Source of the DNA: an uncultured Bacteroides sp.
Lineage (GTDB): Bacteria > Bacteroidota > Bacteroidia > Bacteroidales > UBA11471
Assembly (NCBI GenBank): GCA_905210875.1
Contig: CAJLYN010000031.1
Span: 1-15,840 of the forward strand
Length of the DNA stretch: 15,840 nt
Direction: 5' to 3'
A program made the translations under genes and the position numbers. The notes beneath the pieces were generated by a model that was given only the letters and a program-made list of their open reading frames with translations, was not told the origin of the DNA and searched no databases. Positions within the stretch are counted from its first letter, which is position 1. Each line of letters opens with the position of its first letter. Shown here in pieces: positions 9,052-15,840 of the stretch.

Positions 9052-9615
9052 TTATTTTGCTCTTTCAATGTACTCACCGGTACGGGTATCGACACGGATT
9101 TTGTCGCCGGTGTTGATAAAGAGAGGAACACGCACCGTAGCGCCGGTCTCGACCGTAGCCGGTTTCAGTGTGTTGGTAGCGGTATCGCCCTTGATACCGG
9201 GCTCGGTATAGGTAACTTCCAGCTCCACTTTCACGGGAAGTTCGGCATAGAGAATGGTCTCGGTCGAAGCATCGGAAACAACTTCAACCACCATCTCTTC
9301 TTTCAGGAAATCAACGCCCGTAATCAGGTCGTGAGCAATGGGGTGTTGCTCGAAGGTTTCCTGATTCATAAAGATATAATCTTCGCCTTCTTTGTACAAG
9401 AACTGATAGGGACGACGTTCTACCCGCACATCTTCGAGTTTTTCGCCGATGTTGAAACGACGTTCAATCACGTAGCCGTTGACCACATCTTTCAATTTCG
9501 TACGCATGAAAGTGTTGCCTTTTCCGGGTTTTACATGCAAAAATTCGATACAGAAATAGAGCTTTCCGTCCATACGGATACAAGTTCCGTTTTTAATGTC
9601 TTGTGCGTTAATCAT
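9052..9615 (-). CDS. efp: Translation elongation factor P
   Basis: EF-P binds the ribosome between the P and E sites and relieves stalling at polyproline stretches. The 187-residue product has the three-domain EF-P length. The domain I loop HVKPGKGNTF carries Lys32 at the position that is modified in many bacteria. It is lysine rather than the arginine found in EarP-type EF-P, so rhamnosylation is not expected; the actual modification is unknown. Domains II/III include TGVDFLKEEMVVEV and GDTATNTLKPATVETGATVRVPLFI, ending in GDKIRVDTRTGEYIERAK. I place the start at ATG 9615 (MINAQDIKNG). An in-frame ATG at 9672 lies upstream of the promoter -7 box and adds unrelated residues. The gene is divergent to rpmH. 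Confidence 0.97.
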   Translation of the reverse strand: MINAQDIKNGTCIRMDGKLYFCIEFLHVKPGKGNTFMRTKLKDVVNGYVIERRFNIGEKLEDVRVERRPYQFLYKEGEDYIFMNQETFEQHPIAHDLITGVDFLKEEMVVEVVSDASTETILYAELPVKVELEVTYTEPGIKGDTATNTLKPATVETGATVRVPLFINTGDKIRVDTRTGEYIERAK

Positions 9616-9650
9616 AAGAATATAGAGTTGTTTAAAAATTTTTCTGCCTG

Positions 9651-9681
9651 CAAAAGTAAGAGAAATCGGCAAAATCTCAAA
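9651..9681 (-). promoter_or_regulatory. efp promoter
   Basis: On the minus strand TTTG (9681-9678), 19 bases, then TACTTTTG (9658-9651) is a full match to the Bacteroidota primary sigma factor consensus (TTTG...TAnnTTTG). The predicted start is near 9644-9648, giving a leader of about 30 bases before ATG 9615. Confidence 0.8.
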
Positions 9682-9708
9682 AAGAATTGTGCAAAAATGA
9701 ATTATCTC

Positions 9709-9739
9709 TTGGTTTATTCAAAAAAAGTCTCTATTTTTG
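9709..9739 (+). promoter_or_regulatory. rpmH promoter
   Basis: TTGG (9709-9712), 19 bases, then TATTTTTG (9732-9739) matches the Bacteroidota promoter pattern. The start would be near 9743-9746, with a leader of about 40 AT-rich bases before rpmH. Its -33 box is 27 bases from the -33 box of the efp promoter, facing the other way. Confidence 0.75.
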
Positions 9740-9785
9740 CACTCCGAATTTTTTCCCGAAATAAATAACATAAAATATAACGGCA

Positions 9786-9938
9786 ATGAAAAGAACATTT
9801 CAACCCTCGAACAGAAAGAAGAAAAACAAACACGGCTTCCGTTCCAGAATGGCTACCGCCAACGGTCGTCGCGTATTGGCTGCCCGTCGTGCCAAAGGCA
9901 GAAAGAGACTGACCGTATCGGACGACTTCAACGGATAG
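9786..9938 (+). CDS. rpmH: 50S ribosomal protein L34
   Basis: This 50-residue protein begins [20 protein letters not shown] and continues [20 protein letters not shown], the highly conserved L34 core. It ends TVSDDFNG. L34 is a small, very basic protein of the large ribosomal subunit that binds 23S rRNA. Length is normal for Bacteroidota. There is no rnpA or dnaA beside it, unlike the classical oriC-linked arrangement; instead it is divergent to efp and followed by its own terminator. No Shine-Dalgarno sequence is visible before the ATG. Confidence 0.97.
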   Translation: MKRTFQPSNRKKKNKHGFRSRMATANGRRVLAARRAKGRKRLTVSDDFNG

Positions 9939-9957
9939 TATTCTTTTCTGAGCATAT

Positions 9958-9990
9958 AAAAGGAAGACCGCACGCGTGGCCTTCCTTTTT
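9958..9990 (+). terminator. Intrinsic terminator of rpmH
   Basis: AAAAGGAAG (9958-9966) pairs with CTTCCTTTT (9981-9989). After one A-C mismatch, CC (9968-9969) pairs with GG (9978-9979) around a short loop. The right arm runs into a T-tract (9986-9990). It lies 19 bases after the rpmH stop and separates rpmH from xseA. Confidence 0.85.
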
Positions 9991-10051
9991 ATGTTTTTAT
10001 ATCTCAGCCTCATTCGCTGAAAAAAGGAACCTTCACCAACCCAATGCAACG

Positions 10052-11286
10052 ATGACACCCTCGGGACAACTCACTCTCTATGAACTCAACTCTCTTGTGC
10101 GCGGGAAACTGCAAGAAGCCCTGCCCGAGCGCTATTGGATATGCGCCGAGGTGAGCGAGGTGAGAGAGAACTACTCGGGACACTGTTATCTCGAACTGGT
10201 CGACAAGGAGGCCTCCACGGGAGAGATGCGTGCCAAGGCGCGAGCCATCATCTGGGCCACGGTATACCGTATGCTGAAAGCCTACTTTGCCGCAGAGACC
10301 GGCTCATCGCCCCGGGCATGAAGCTGCTCATACAGGTAAGCGTCGACATGCACGAAGTGTACGGATACACCCTCACCATACACGACATCGACCCCCGATA
10401 CACCTTGGGCGACATGGCCCGCCAGCGCCAGGAGGTGCTGCGGCGGCTCACGGCCGAGGGCATCATCGACATGAACAAGGAGCTCACTTGGCCCCTGCCG
10501 GCCCAACGCATTGCCATCATCTCCTCACCCACTGCCGCCGGGTACGGCGACTTCATCGACCAGTTGCACCACAATCCCTACGGATACCGCTTCTACACCG
10601 CACTTTTCACGGCAGCCATGCAGGGTGCCCGCACCGAGCAATCGATCATCGAAGCACTCGAACGCATCTACCGATACGAAGACTGTTTCGACGGTGTCGT
10701 CATTATACGCGGCGGAGGAGCCACCTCGGACCTGAATTGTTTCGACAGCTACGAACTGGCACAGAACATCGCCCAGTTTCCGCTCCCCATACTGGCCGGC
10801 ATCGGGCACGACCGTGACGAGACCGTCATAGACCGCATCGCCAACGTGCGGGTAAAGACTCCCACCGCCGCTGCCGAATGGCTCATAAACCGTGCCATGG
10901 AGGCCGACCGCCGCATCGCCGACCTGCAAACCGCCCTTTCGGCCGGCATCAAGGATCGCCTGCAAACCGAGAAATCGCACATACAGACACTCACCCGCCA
11001 GCTGCCGGTAAGCGTCGACCGCCGGCTCCTGACCGAAAGCAACACACTGTCGATGTTCCCACACCGGTTGCGCCAATGTATCGAAAGGCGACTCGCAGGA
11101 GAGAGCCGGCGTCTTGCCGTGTGGGAAGAGACCGTCAGACTCTCGTCGCCCCAGCATATCCTGAAACGCGGCTACTCCATCACCCTGAAAGAGGGAAAGA
11201 GCGTACGTTCGGCCTCGGAACTGAAACCCGGTGACCGCATCGTCACTTTTTTTGAAGAAGGGTGCAGCGAATCGCAAATTTTATAA
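10052..11286 (+). pseudogene. xseA: Exonuclease VII large subunit, frameshifted
   Basis: Exonuclease VII degrades single-stranded DNA from both ends in repair; XseA is its OB-fold plus catalytic subunit. Frame one, from ATG 10052, gives the N-terminal OB-fold start (LTLYELNSLVRGKLQEALPE, NYSGHCYLELV) and runs to YFAAETG. It then derails and stops at TGA 10319. The family sequence resumes one frame over as RLIAPGMKLLIQV and continues with YTLGDMARQRQEVLRRL, IAIISSPTAAGYGDF, VVIIRGGGATSDLNCFDSYE and AGIGHDRDET to TAA 11286. Together these make about 411 residues, normal length. The break is inside the OB-fold, not at a domain boundary. ATG 10318 overlaps the first stop (ATGA), so a 322-residue C-terminal product could be made by re-initiation. 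The cause may be a real mutation or a sequence error. I see no clear promoter of its own. Confidence 0.85.
10298..10304 (+). other. Frameshift site in xseA
   Basis: The family reading runs ..AETG up to GGC (10301-10303) in the first frame and restarts with CTC ATC in the frame one base back. A missing single base, or a missing four bases, restores the frame. Adding back a second CCGG unit gives T-G-R-L-I-A-P-G-M-K, which fits the family spacing as I remember it. No canonical slippery heptamer is present here. Confidence 0.75.
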
Positions 11287-11298
11287 TCTATATTATAT

Positions 11299-11511
11299 AT
11301 GGAGACAACCGAAAAACCTACCTATGCCCAGGCCATCGCCGAACTCGAAGCGATTGTCGCCCGCATACAGGACGACTCCTGCGAGATAGAGACCGTCAAA
11401 GAGTTGACGTCGCGCGCCATGACCCTGCTGAAATACTGCAAAGAAAAACTGTTTGAGACCGACGAGTCGCTCAAAAAGCTGCTCGACGAACTAGACGAAG
11501 AGAAACAATAG
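11299..11511 (+). CDS. xseB: Exonuclease VII small subunit
   Basis: This 70-residue, all-helical acidic protein contains the XseB signature: [18 protein letters not shown], a short turn, then [32 protein letters not shown]. Several XseB helical pairs wrap the XseA coiled-coil region in the holoenzyme. It begins 12 bases after the xseA stop, in the usual order. It is intact although its partner gene is frameshifted. The length matches the family (about 65-80 residues). Confidence 0.93.
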   Translation: METTEKPTYAQAIAELEAIVARIQDDSCEIETVKELTSRAMTLLKYCKEKLFETDESLKKLLDELDEEKQ

Positions 11512-11554
11512 ATACCCTGAATACTGGAAAAAACATATAATCACCCAAACATAT

Positions 11555-13096
11555 ATGATGGAAACGACAGAAAGAAAAGTCCGTGTGCGTTTTGCACCAA
11601 GCCCCACGGGCGCTCTGCATATCGGCGGCGTGCGCACCGCTCTCTACAACTACCTCTTTGCCAAGCAACACGGCGGCGACATGATACTCCGCATCGAAGA
11701 CACCGACTCGCAGCGTTTCGTGCCGGGAGCCGAGGCCTACATCATTGAAGCCCTCGAATGGCTGGGCATCAAATTTGACGAAGGTGTGGGCTACGGCGGA
11801 CGCTTTGCCCCCCACCGCCAGTCGGAACGGAAAGCCATCTATCGCCAATATGTCGATCAACTCCTGGCCGACGGCAAAGCCTACATCGCCTTTGACACCC
11901 CGGCCGAACTCGATGCTAAAAGAAAAGAGATACCCAACTTCCAGTACGACGCCTCGACTCGCACCGGCATGCGCAACTCTCTCACGATGAACGCCGAAGA
12001 AGTCGACAGCCTGATTGCCTCGGGGCACCCCTATGTCGTGCGCATAAAAATAGAACCGGGCGAAGAGGTCGTTGTCGACGACCTCATTCGCGGCAAGGTA
12101 ACCATCAACTCGTCGATCCTCGACGACAAGGTACTCTACAAGTCGGCCGACAACCTGCCCACCTACCACCTGGCCAATATCGTCGACGATCACCTCATGG
12201 AAATAAGCCATGTCATCCGCGGCGAAGAGTGGCTGCCCTCGGCTCCGCTCCACGTACTGCTCTACCGCGCCCTCGGCTGGGAAGAAACCATGCCCCGATT
12301 TGCCCATCTGCCCCTCCTGCTCAAACCCGAAGGCAACGGCAAACTTAGCAAACGCGACGGTGACCGCCTCGGCTTCCCCGTCTTCCCGCTCGAATGGCAC
12401 GACCCCAAAACCGGAGAGGTATCGTCGGTTTATCGCGAAGCCGGCTATCTGCCCGAAGCCGTCATCAACTTCCTCGCCCTGCTGGGCTGGAACCCCGGCA
12501 ACGACGAAGAGATATTCTCGATGGACGAACTGATAAAGCTCTTCTCGCTCGAACGATGCAGCAAGAGCGGTGCCCGATTTGACTACGAAAAAGGCAAATG
12601 GTTCAACCACAAATACCTGCAAAAGAAAAGCAATGAAGAGCTGGCCGAGCTGTTTGCCCCCACACTGGCCGAACATCATATCGACGAGCCCGACAAGGCA
12701 CGGCTGGCCCACATCATCGGCCTGGTAAAAGAGCGCGTAAGCTTTGTCAAGGAGTTGTGGGACCAGCTCTCGTTCTTCTACGTCGCCCCCGAAAGCTACG
12801 ACCCCAAAGCCATCAAGAAACGCTGGAAACCGGAGACCCCGGCCATCATGCAAGAACTCATCGCCCTGCTCGAAGGACTCGACAACTTTGAGTCGAAAGC
12901 TACCGAAGAGGTGGTCATTCCCTGGATCGAGAAAAACGGCTACCACATGGGCAACGTAATGAATGCCTTCCGCCTGGCCGTCGTAGGCGAATGCCGCGGC
13001 CCGCACATGTTCGACATCACCGAAATCATCGGCAAGGAAGAGACCCTGCGCCGGCTGCGTGTCGCCCTCGAAAAGATAACCCCCGCCAACGAATAA
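11555..13096 (+). CDS. gltX: Glutamyl-tRNA synthetase
   Basis: This 513-residue class I aminoacyl-tRNA synthetase attaches glutamate to tRNA-Glu in the cytoplasm. The HIGH motif is HIGG (residues 22-25) in [25 protein letters not shown]. The KMSKS equivalent is KLSKR (263-267) in [20 protein letters not shown]. The [24 protein letters not shown] and [11 protein letters not shown] segments also fit. Two adjacent ATGs (11555, 11558) are possible starts and I use the first. It follows xseB by 43 bases, with no convincing promoter between them, so it may be co-transcribed or have a promoter I cannot recognise. waaA follows after 19 bases. Confidence 0.97.
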   Translation: MMETTERKVRVRFAPSPTGALHIGGVRTALYNYLFAKQHGGDMILRIEDTDSQRFVPGAEAYIIEALEWLGIKFDEGVGYGGRFAPHRQSERKAIYRQYVDQLLADGKAYIAFDTPAELDAKRKEIPNFQYDASTRTGMRNSLTMNAEEVDSLIASGHPYVVRIKIEPGEEVVVDDLIRGKVTINSSILDDKVLYKSADNLPTYHLANIVDDHLMEISHVIRGEEWLPSAPLHVLLYRALGWEETMPRFAHLPLLLKPEGNGKLSKRDGDRLGFPVFPLEWHDPKTGEVSSVYREAGYLPEAVINFLALLGWNPGNDEEIFSMDELIKLFSLERCSKSGARFDYEKGKWFNHKYLQKKSNEELAELFAPTLAEHHIDEPDKARLAHIIGLVKERVSFVKELWDQLSFFYVAPESYDPKAIKKRWKPETPAIMQELIALLEGLDNFESKATEEVVIPWIEKNGYHMGNVMNAFRLAVVGECRGPHMFDITEIIGKEETLRRLRVALEKITPANE

Positions 13097-13115
13097 TCCC
13101 GTATCCGCTTAAAGC

Positions 13116-14363
13116 ATGAAAAGAGGTCTTTACAATTTGGGAATACGCACCTATCGGCTGCTGGGAAAAATCGCCGCATGGCGCAATCCCAAAGCGAGGA
13201 AACTGACGACAGGCCAGAAAGGAATCTTTCCCTATCTCGAAAAAAACGTCGCGAAAGAGGGAGGATACATCTGGATACACGCCTCGTCGCTGGGTGAGTT
13301 TGAACAAGGGCGTCCTCTTATCGAAGAGATAAAAAAGCAACACCCCGACAAGAAAATCGCTCTCACGTTTTTCTCCCCGTCGGGATACGAAGTGCGGAAA
13401 GGCTATCCGCTGGCCGACCTGGTATGCTACCTGCCTTTTGACCTGCCACATAACGTATGCCGCTTTCTCGACCTGTTGAAACCGTCGATAGCCATCTTCA
13501 TCAAATATGAATTCTGGGGGAACTACCTGCGTGAACTGCGGAGACGACAGATTCCCACCTACATCATCTCGGCCATTTTCCGCCCCGACCAGATATTCTT
13601 CCGGCCCTACGGCAGCCTCTTCCGCCGCATGCTCCGCACCTACGCCCACCTGTATGTGCAGAACGAGACTTCACGCGAACTCCTGGCCGGCATCGGTATC
13701 AACAACGTATCGATGGTGGGCGACACACGCTTCGACCGCGTTGTAGCCATACGCCAGCAGGCCAAGGAGTTACCCGTGGCCCGCTCATTCGCTACGGGAC
13801 GGACCGTACTCGTCGCCGGCAGCTCCTGGCCCAAAGACGAAGATATCTTCATCGACTACTTCAACCGTCACCCCGAGCTGTACCTCATCATCGCTCCGCA
13901 CGAGATACACGAGTCGCACATCGCCGAAATCATGGGCAAACTCAAACGTCCAGCCGTGCGCTATACCCAGGCCAACGAAGAGAGCGCCGCCAAGGCACAC
14001 TGTCTCATTGTAGACTGCTTCGGGTTGCTCTCATCGATATACCAATACGGAGAGATGGCCTACATCGGTGGCGGATTCGGCGTAGGCATACACAACATTC
14101 CCGAAGCGGCCGTCTACGGCATACCCGTCGTGTTCGGTCCCAACTATAAGAAATTCCAGGAAGCCAAAGACCTCATTGCCAACGGAGGAGCCTTCTCCAT
14201 CAACGACGCGGCCGACTTTGACCGGCTCATGCAACGCTTTGCCGAAGAGCCGTTCCGGTCGAAATGCGGAGAGACGGCTGCCAAATATATCTACTCCCAC
14301 ACGGGTGCCACCCAGACCATACTCTCGGGCATCACCCCGCAACTCACCACCCATGCAGAGTAA
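13116..14363 (+). CDS. waaA: 3-deoxy-D-manno-octulosonic acid (Kdo) transferase
   Basis: This 415-residue GT-B glycosyltransferase adds Kdo from CMP-Kdo to lipid A precursor at the inner face of the cytoplasmic membrane, the first step of LPS core assembly. The N-terminal 30 residues (LYNLGIRTYRLLGKIAAW) fit the family's membrane-associated helix. WIHASSLGEFEQGRPLIEEI contains Glu61 in the GE motif used as catalytic base in the family. The C-terminal nucleotide-sugar domain includes VLVAGSSWPKDED, APHEIHESHI and MAYIGGGFGVGIHNIPEAAVYG. How many Kdo residues it adds cannot be told from sequence. Its last 11 bases overlap the next gene. Confidence 0.95.
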   Translation: MKRGLYNLGIRTYRLLGKIAAWRNPKARKLTTGQKGIFPYLEKNVAKEGGYIWIHASSLGEFEQGRPLIEEIKKQHPDKKIALTFFSPSGYEVRKGYPLADLVCYLPFDLPHNVCRFLDLLKPSIAIFIKYEFWGNYLRELRRRQIPTYIISAIFRPDQIFFRPYGSLFRRMLRTYAHLYVQNETSRELLAGIGINNVSMVGDTRFDRVVAIRQQAKELPVARSFATGRTVLVAGSSWPKDEDIFIDYFNRHPELYLIIAPHEIHESHIAEIMGKLKRPAVRYTQANEESAAKAHCLIVDCFGLLSSIYQYGEMAYIGGGFGVGIHNIPEAAVYGIPVVFGPNYKKFQEAKDLIANGGAFSINDAADFDRLMQRFAEEPFRSKCGETAAKYIYSHTGATQTILSGITPQLTTHAE

Positions 14364-15135
14364 AGCCATCTTCTTCGACATCGACGGGACACTCGTCAGC
14401 TTCCACACCCACGAAATCGTGCCGTCGGCCCGCGAAGCCATCGCCGCATTGCGGAAGAAAGGGCACAAGGTCTTCATCGCCACCGGACGTCCTCTGCACC
14501 TCATCAAGGGGCTGGGCGATACCCGCTTCGACGGCTACATCACCTTCAACGGAAGCTACTGCCTCACAGCCGACGGAGAAGAAATCTACTGCGATGCCAT
14601 ACCTCGGGAAGCGTTGCACGCTCTCTGCCGCCATGAAAAAGAGAGCGGCCCCTATGCCTACTCGTTCATGGGGCTCGACCGCGTAACCGTAAACCGCGTC
14701 GACGACTGTGTCGTCGAAGTGGCCCGCATGCTCGACTTGCCTGTACCCATTGTGACAGATATGGAGCAGGTTGCCGACCACGAGCGCATCATACAGGTCG
14801 ACCTCTACGTAGACGAAGCGCACGAAGCACCTCTCATGCAACAGATGCCCGGCTGCTTCTCCAACCGATGGAGTCCTCTCTTCACCGACGTGAACCGCAC
14901 CGGCAGCAGCAAACATCGGGGCATTGACATCATCGCCGCCCACTACGGCATAGACCTGCGCGACACCATCGCCTTCGGCGACGGAGGCAACGACATTTCG
15001 ATGCTGCGCCACGCCGGTCTGGGCATTGCCATGGGCAATGCCGGAGATGCCGTGAAACAGAGTGCTGGATACATCACCGACGATGTCGACAACGACGGCG
15101 TAATAAAAGCCCTGCGCCACTTCGGACTGCTGTAA
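14353..15135 (+). CDS. Cof-type HAD-IIB family phosphatase
   Basis: This 260-residue haloacid dehalogenase-like hydrolase probably removes phosphate from a sugar phosphate, FMN or another small metabolite; the substrate is unknown. Motif I is FFDIDGTL, with Asp9 as nucleophile and Asp11 as acid/base. Motif II is Thr44 in FIATGRP, motif III is the lysine in GSSKHRGID, and motif IV is FGDGGNDISML. The type IIB cap lies between motifs II and III. I place the start at ATG 14353, overlapping waaA by 11 bases; the longer upstream frame is waaA read out of frame. The overlap suggests translational coupling, but no functional link to Kdo transfer is shown, and it is not a KdsC-type HAD. Confidence 0.92.
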   Translation: MQSKAIFFDIDGTLVSFHTHEIVPSAREAIAALRKKGHKVFIATGRPLHLIKGLGDTRFDGYITFNGSYCLTADGEEIYCDAIPREALHALCRHEKESGPYAYSFMGLDRVTVNRVDDCVVEVARMLDLPVPIVTDMEQVADHERIIQVDLYVDEAHEAPLMQQMPGCFSNRWSPLFTDVNRTGSSKHRGIDIIAAHYGIDLRDTIAFGDGGNDISMLRHAGLGIAMGNAGDAVKQSAGYITDDVDNDGVIKALRHFGLL

Positions 15136-15181
15136 CCGGCACGACCGGCATCAGCCACAGGCATCCGGGACACAACAAGAA

Positions 15182-15197
15182 ACGTCTTTCAAGACGT
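15182..15197 (+). terminator. Possible weak terminator after the HAD gene
   Basis: ACGTCT (15182-15187) pairs with AGACGT (15192-15197) across a TTCA loop. It lies about 47 bases after the HAD stop. No T-tract follows, so it could be an mRNA-end stabiliser or may have no role. Confidence 0.25.
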
Positions 15198-15366
15198 CCG
15201 GCCATTACATTCGGTATATCAAACCGGGCATTCTTTCCGACAAATAACTTACTCATTCTCGGTAATTTGACTAGCTGCTACAATTTTTGAGACAAAATCG
15301 GTAGCGAGGTCAAAATATTTCGCCTTTTTTATTGTGATTTTGGACAAAAGATGTTATTTTTATCCC

Positions 15367-15374
15367 TACATTTG
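15367..15374 (+). promoter_or_regulatory. pta promoter -7 box
   Basis: TACATTTG matches TAnnTTTG. The only nearby -33-like element is TTTTGG at 15338-15343, with a spacer of 23 bases instead of 19, so the -33 is poor or activation is needed. A start near 15380 would give a leader of about 55-60 bases before ATG 15438. Confidence 0.5.
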
Positions 15375-15437
15375 TGGGAATATTTGTCTGCTTGAATCGT
15401 GACTATACCATAAACTTACTTATAAAATCATTCAGCT

Positions 15438-15840
15438 ATGAGCTTAATTGACGAAATCGTTGCTCGCGCCAAAGCGAACAAACAACGCATCGTTCTTCCC
15501 GAAGGGACAGAAGAACGCACCTTGAAAGCCGCCGACAAAATCATTGCCGACGAAGTAGCCCATATCATTCTTCTCGGAAAACCCGAAGAAATCAAAGCCC
15601 TTGCCGAGAAAAACGGTTTGAAAAACATCGACAAGGCCACCATTATCGACCCGACCAACCACCCGAAAAAAGAGGCTTATGCCAACCTGCTGTTTGAACT
15701 CCGCAAGAAAAAAGGCATGACCGAAGAACAAGCGGCCGGCCTGGTAGAGAATCCTCTGTACCTCGCCTGCCTGATGATTAAAAGCGGCGATGCCGACGGC
15801 GAAATAGCCGGTGCCCAAAACACCACCGGAAACGTATTGC
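15438..15840 (+). CDS. pta: Phosphate acetyltransferase, 3'-truncated by window edge
   Basis: This enzyme interconverts acetyl-CoA and acetyl phosphate, the step before acetate kinase in acetate formation by fermenting Bacteroidales. The visible 134 residues begin MSLIDEIVARAKANKQRIVL, then PEGTEERTLKAADKI, and reach LMIKSGDADGEIAGAQNTTGNV, the start of the PTA_PTB family core. The full enzyme is about 330-340 residues in this group, so more than half lies outside the window. Codons such as GAA, AAA and GCC dominate, as in highly expressed genes. It has its own upstream region, separate from the HAD gene. A related phosphate butyryltransferase is possible but less likely given the N-terminus. 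Confidence 0.92.
   Translation, partial: MSLIDEIVARAKANKQRIVLPEGTEERTLKAADKIIADEVAHIILLGKPEEIKALAEKNGLKNIDKATIIDPTNHPKKEAYANLLFELRKKKGMTEEQAAGLVENPLYLACLMIKSGDADGEIAGAQNTTGNVL

Larger units (their letters stand above)
15136..15437. other. Non-coding gap between HAD gene and pta
   Basis: These 302 bases contain no supportable gene. The first part is GC-rich with short dyads, including CCGG-CACGA-CCGG near 15137-15149 and ACGTCT-TTCA-AGACGT at 15182-15197. The second part (from about 15240) is AT-rich and holds two TTTTG/CAAAA dyads and the likely pta promoter. No tRNA, riboswitch or small-RNA signature is evident to me. Confidence 0.6.

Noticed and set aside
10260..10321. Programmed -1 ribosomal frameshifting to make full-length XseA
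   Set aside because: No X-XXY-YYZ slippery heptamer or obvious downstream stem is present near the junction, and XseA is not known for programmed frameshifting. Mutation or sequence error is simpler.
14176..14352. Longer start for the HAD phosphatase
   Set aside because: The added residues are Pro/Arg/Ser-rich shadow sequence of waaA. The DIDGT motif lies at the expected distance from ATG 14353.
15304..15330. Possible terminator GCGA...TCGC followed by CTTTTTT
   Set aside because: The stem has only four pairs with an 11-12 base loop, too weak to support, although the T-tract is suggestive.
1..15840. CRISPR array, insertion sequence, tRNA, attachment site or phage gene
   Set aside because: No evenly spaced direct repeats, transposase, integrase or tRNA-like cloverleaf was seen by eye in any intergenic stretch.

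Overview
The window looks like chromosomal DNA from a member of the Bacteroidales (Bacteroidota) with a fairly GC-rich genome. Four things point there: the trp gene order B-E-G-D-C-F-A; Bacteroidota-type promoters (TTTG/TTGG, a 19-base spacer, then TAnnTTTG) before efp, rpmH and a surface-protein gene; almost no Shine-Dalgarno sequences; and an outer-envelope MG2-like protein of a type common in Bacteroides relatives. I cannot name a genus from sequence alone.

Layout. Positions 2-6305 (+) hold a tightly packed tryptophan operon. It has trpB (cut at its 5' end by the window), trpE, trpG, trpD, trpC, trpF and trpA, which together cover every step from chorismate to tryptophan. A strong hairpin at 6323-6361 separates it from a convergent minus-strand gene at 6383-8902. 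That gene encodes a secreted, roughly 840-residue MG2/plug-like surface protein and is interrupted by an in-frame TAA at 7808-7810. Next come efp (minus, 9052-9615) and rpmH (plus, 9786-9938), transcribed divergently from back-to-back promoters.

Positions 10052-15135 (+) carry a co-directional run: xseA, xseB, gltX, waaA and a Cof-type HAD phosphatase. xseA is frameshifted near 10300, and the other four are intact. A 302-base gap (15136-15437) then precedes the start of pta, which runs off the right edge.

Most of the content is housekeeping: tryptophan synthesis, translation (EF-P, L34, GluRS), DNA repair (exonuclease VII), lipopolysaccharide core (Kdo transferase) and acetate metabolism. 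I found no mobile element, CRISPR array, tRNA, rRNA or clear new system. The points worth a second look are the two broken genes, an AT-rich island inside the surface-protein gene, the ATGA junction created in xseA, the efp/rpmH divergent promoter and two similar dyads upstream of pta.
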